From assembly GCA_003586115.2 (NCBI GenBank), contig QVOM02000116.1, positions 38,384,128-38,448,127 on the forward strand: a DNA stretch of 64,000 bases. The letters run 5' to 3'. The notes below the pieces were generated by a model. That model ran no database searches. It was not told the origin of the DNA and saw only the letters and a list, made by a program, of their open reading frames with translations. Of this stretch, positions 60,116 through 64,000 are shown piece by piece. This DNA is from Salvator merianae (lineage: Eukaryota; Chordata; Lepidosauria; Squamata; Teiidae). Position 1 is the first letter of the stretch. Each line of letters opens with the position of its first letter. The position numbers were made by a program, and so were the translations under genes.

Positions 60116-61244
60116 GATGCTGGTATTCCATCCTGACATTTCCCCTTAGTAGAGTGCACCTTCTTTTCTCTTCTTTTTGTAGAGACAGACCTGCATATGG
60201 GAGATTCTTAAAATCTTCCCTCTTTAGGCAGTTTAAATGTTACCAACTGCTGTTTGTCACATCTCTAGAAACAATCCATGAGCTTCTACTGTGTTTCAGT
60301 ACCATTTCTGGAGATGAGAATGTAGAGTCTAAGAGAAGCTGTTATTCTTTCCAGTTCCATTTTCTTTCTTTTGTTTTTTTAAATTAAAGCTAATAGTGCA
60401 TACAAAAGAAGTTACAACTCACTACACTTGAATTGAAGAGTAAATAATAGTCATTATTTGAGCCAATGCATATAGAACACTGCTCTATTCAACTCAATCT
60501 TGTGATACCACATTTGTGCAAAAATGCAAAACTTCTTAATGCATTCTCTCTCCCTCCCTCACTTCAATATACTAAAGAGTTATTGAATCTTCTTTTTTTG
60601 CTTGGCAAGCTGTTAACAATCTGTTCATTGGTTAACAATTTAAATAAAAGGAACCATTGTTGCATGAACTGTATACAGTGGATTAGCAGAATGAAGAGCA
60701 ACCAAAGTTCAGCAATTTAAGGTCATAAAGTTCAGCAGGATTCTCAATCCTTTCCCAAGTCTCTGGTTTTACTAAAACACACTTAAATAAATCAGCAAAA
60801 CACATACATGCACAATCTTCCCATGGAGTTTTCACGGAATGCTGACAGAAAATTATTTAACAGTTTCTTTGCTGCACAAATTTATTTATGTGCAGCAGTC
60901 ATTATTGCAGAAGCTAGTGATGGCTTTAAATAGAGACTTGGACCAATTCGTGTAGAATTGATCTCTCAACAGGTCTAACTCCCAGACTGAAACACAGTCT
61001 GCCATTTGCAGCCAGAGGGGGAGCCCTATAAACCTTTATATTCTTCAGAGCTTTCCGTAGGCTTGCTCATGACTTATGCAGGGAAACAGAACCATCAGGG
61101 CAGGTGAGGGTTCAGGATCCAGTTGGAACTAGGCTTGTCCATGGAACAGGTGTGTAGGGTGTTTGTAGCATATGAATCCGTCAAAGAAAGCTGAGTATAT
61201 TCACAGCAAGACATTGCAAACTCAGTTCTCTGCAAAGGTAAGGA
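60116..61244. other. Unannotated AT-rich interval
   Basis: I see no gene or recognisable repeat. ORFs of up to 109 codons lack any domain. Confidence 0.5.
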
Positions 61245-61645
61245 GAAGGTGAATACTAAGGAAGATTACAGATAGCACTTACCTGCCTCCATCACATTCC
61301 TCACTCCCTTTGCTTCTTCTCTCAGTTTTCTTCATAGCCAAGAAGGGGTTCAACTGTGCAGGCTGCACAGGCCTTTTGATGACATCATCACGTGGTACAC
61401 TGTGATCCTGCATTTCCTGGGCTTTGCCATGGGTGCCTGAAAGGCTGTCCAGAACAGAAAGTGTTCTGTTGTCCTGTACAGGGTTGTCAGGGCCACAGGG
61501 AGGCCGAGGATCCCTGAGATTGCAATGGGCCAATGGGTCACGTGGTGATGTTAGTGCAAAACCAGCACAACCCTGCCTTCTCCTGGGCTGGGAGAAGAAG
61601 CAAGAGGAGTGAGGAGAATAACGGAAGCAGGTGAGCATTACCTGA
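61245..61645. mobile_element. Family E inverted-repeat element, copy 2
   Basis: The left end CTTACCTGCCTCCATCACAT, then TCCTCACTCCCTTTGCTTCT, is inverted at the right end (AGAAGCAAGAGGAGTGAGGA, then GAAGCAGGTGAGCATTACC), giving a roughly 50-bp terminal inverted repeat. It contains GATGACATCATCAC at 61.38 kb. The 134-codon minus-strand ORF spanning it is an artefact of the repeat. Confidence 0.7.
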
Positions 61646-62474
61646 AATCTCTGGCAGCACTTACCGTAGGTTGTTCTTGCCACCCTTAGTATTCTTAGGC
61701 TGCCTCCAGGCGGTGGCTAAGTATTATGAAATACAGCGATATTGCAGAAGACAGCGCTTCCAGAATAATCACCATTTTTCCAGACAGCTGTGCCACTGCA
61801 TTGCACAAGCAAGCAGACTCACCTGGTCTGTGCAATGGCTCCCACGATAAGAGATTGCATCAACTCCTCCAGCCTGGAGTTGAAAAGGTCTGTAACAGCT
61901 GAGGTGCTTCAAATCCTTGTCTTCATTTAACAAATGTTAGTGGAAAGTATATTACCTTCCATTGTTATCGTGCAGTGGAAGCCAATGTTGCAATTATCCA
62001 CATAATGGGATAACGACAAAAACAGATGCTCGTGTCTGTTATTTATGGTTAATCTCCATTTAAGGGGTCTCTCTGTCTTGATCTGTCACTTTCACTTGCT
62101 TTTCTTATCCCTTCTTGTTTGTATCTTTCCCAGACCAAGAGAAAGAGGAATGAGCAAAGAACCAGGAGATTTTGCAGGAGACAGACAAAGGGAGAAATTG
62201 CTACTTGCAGTGGTTTTAGTGCGTTCTTCAATGGATTAGGTAAAATTAACTTGAGGGGAAAAAAGAACAGACAAATCTTAGGGGATGTGACTCAGAGAAA
62301 AAGGGTGTTTGGTGCTTCAAGCACCTAGAGAAATAGGCCCATTGGCTTAAGGAGGAAAGGAGAAAACTTAGAACTTTTTATTAAATATACGTATTATGGT
62401 TGCCCTTTCTATAACTTGTAATTTTGTAATGTAAACATCGTTTTACATCGTTAGTAGAATACAACTTCCCTCAT

Positions 62475-62660
62475 TTCATGTTGTTGGATACCACTGAGTG
62501 GTGGCCAACTCCTGGTTGACTGCATGAGCACCTCTGTGCAGTTTTCTTGGCAGAGATACAGAAGTGGTTTGCCATTGCCTACTTCCAGGGAGAGGCTGGG
62601 GATCAAACTGGCAACCCTCTGCTTTCCAGGCTGCTTGCACTACCACCGAACTTCAGACTC
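62475..62660 (+). mobile_element. SINE-like repeat
   Basis: GTGGCCAACTCCTGGTTGAC, GCAGTTTTCTTGGCAGAGA, GTGGTTTGCCATTGCCTAC and GGCAACCCTCTGCTTTCCAG are phrases of a common reptile SINE. The homologous copy is at 19.95-20.15 kb. Confidence 0.6.
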
Positions 62661-63166
62661 TGTTGCTCATTTCATCTGAACTCAGAAATTTGCAAGAATG
62701 CAGTCTGGACTCTTCAGTGCAAGTGACTTAAATTGCCTTCATTGGGTCATTCTGTACTGTGTGGGTTATCCTGTATTGTGCAGGCCCACTCCGGGCAATT
62801 TGGCCCTCAATAGGCCAGGCTGCCACTGGAGGGCTCTAAGGGCCATCCTCATTATGAATATCCTATCCTGGCCCATCTGCAGAGGCTGTGAATGAAAGTT
62901 CTCAGCCTCTGAAGTTGCAAGCTTGGCTCCCAGAAGTGGTGTATTTTCAGTGTTGCTTCCGGGCGTTGAGGAAAATTGCAGGGCACTGGTCTGGTATACC
63001 AGCTAGAGCACTGCATGGTCTGTTTGTAAGCAGTCCACACCTGGAGTGGGCTACAGCACTATTGTCATGCCATAGCTTGTTGCAAAACTCTGTCCTGTGT
63101 GGAAAGAGCATTCTAATGGGGGTGTAGCCCCCCCCAATCTAACCAGTTCCTTGGGTTGGTCTACTG

Positions 63167-63362
63167 CCACAGTTCTTATATGTGCCTGGGGGAGGGTGTG
63201 GTAAAGGCAACTAGACTCAACTGCAGCTCCAAAAGAGATGGTCCTCTTTTCTTCGCTGCAGCCCCAACAGCCACAGTTCTTGTACCTGCCTGGGAAAGGG
63301 TGTGGTGGAGGCAAACAGGATCCACTGCAGCTCCAAAAGAAATGGTCTTCTGTTTCAATCCC
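63167..63362. repeat. 104-bp tandem duplication
   Basis: Units start at 63167 and 63271. Both read CCACAGTTCTT, then GTGCCTGGG/CTGCCTGGG, GGGTGTGGT, CACTGCAGCTCC-type sequence and CCAAAAGA(G/A)ATGGTC. The second unit is shorter. Confidence 0.85.
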
Positions 63363-64000
63363 TGAAGAAACTCTTATCTCAAGTGGCTTCTTGATGTCCT
63401 TAGGTTGCATCCACATGAGTGTTAGAAGGTTGCCAGTGGGGGCTTCAGGGCATGGCATGTACGTACCTGAGGTATGAAGCTCTCCTCTGAGGGTGCTTGT
63501 GTCCCAGCAAGAGCCCTCAGAAACATCCTTCCCATAGAGCAAAATAAAGGACACTGGGGCCCTCAACACCCTCAGTGGCTGTGTCACTGTTGTACAGACG
63601 CATGGTTGCTACAGGAGCAACTTACCTGGCCTGCTCTGTGCGTGGAAATGTTTTCTGTTGCTCCAAAAATCGTCTACTTCTGGAGTCATTTGCAGAACAT
63701 CACAAAATTCCCATGTGCTCTTTAAAGTCCCTCAGAAACAGCATACAGACATTGTGCATACTACCCCTGGGGTAGGTGCAAGCGCTTCTGTGATAAATCG
63801 CTGCAATCCCCCATTGTGGGGATGCAATCTAAATTCGGAAAGTCACTTGAATGAACAACAGCCCTTTACCAGGAACATCACATCACACCAAACCTGACAG
63901 TAGATGATCCAACACCTTTATTTCCTGAGAACCGAAATGCAATCTGTCTAATAAAGGTCTGAGTAATATGGTTTGAACTTTCCCATTTTTCTTGGTACGT

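Noticed and set aside
61279..61683. 134-codon minus-strand ORF
   Set aside because: It covers the family E inverted-repeat element and has no homology to known proteins that I can recognise.
63051..63587. 178-codon minus-strand ORF, the longest outside JCAD
   Set aside because: It spans the 104-bp tandem duplication and repeat-like DNA; its repeated peptide segments only mirror that duplication and no domain is visible.
1..64000. CRISPR arrays, operons, prophage, toxin-antitoxin or defence-type gene clusters
   Set aside because: The window is vertebrate nuclear DNA; no regularly spaced repeats with unique spacers and no closely packed ORFs occur.

Overview
The window looks like vertebrate nuclear DNA from a non-avian reptile, most likely a squamate (lizard, gecko or snake). 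This is inferred from the mix of repeats: CR1 3' ends, L2 LINE fragments, CORE/tRNA-type SINEs with (CTT)n tails, 5S-like SINE sequence, and many short non-autonomous DNA transposons. There are no bacterial or archaeal features, and I see no operons, CRISPR arrays or phage. Species cannot be fixed from sequence alone.

I recognise one protein-coding gene with confidence: JCAD (junctional cadherin 5 associated, KIAA1462), on the + strand. It has three coding exons. Exon 1 (17904-18202) encodes the conserved N-terminus, exon 2 (26717-30378) is the very large central exon, and exon 3 (34465-34499) encodes the last residues ending in -RVERV. Consensus GT/AG junctions join them with exact phase agreement into a 1331-residue protein (human about 1359). 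The exon with the start codon has 59 nt of 5' UTR holding two short upstream ORFs. Upstream non-coding exons and the promoter were not located.

Layout: 1-17.8 kb is intron or upstream DNA with scattered L2, hAT and other repeats. 17.8-34.5 kb is the JCAD coding region with an 8.5-kb and a 4.1-kb intron, both containing repeats. 34.5-36.1 kb or further is the likely 3' UTR. 36.7-64 kb is gene-poor intergenic DNA packed with LINE 3' ends, SINEs and short inverted-repeat elements.

I found no new multi-gene biological system. The most notable unexplained material is several families of short, inverted-repeat-ended elements present in two or more copies. They include a hAT-type family with clear 8-bp target duplications, a family with a subterminal perfect hairpin, and a family whose ends resemble TTTCTGCACTTACC. 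Two distinct SINE heads also share one 3' tail. Other points worth checking are the ATGA-overlapping uORF pair in front of JCAD, a nested L2-in-L2 insertion, and a few unexplained direct or tandem duplications.
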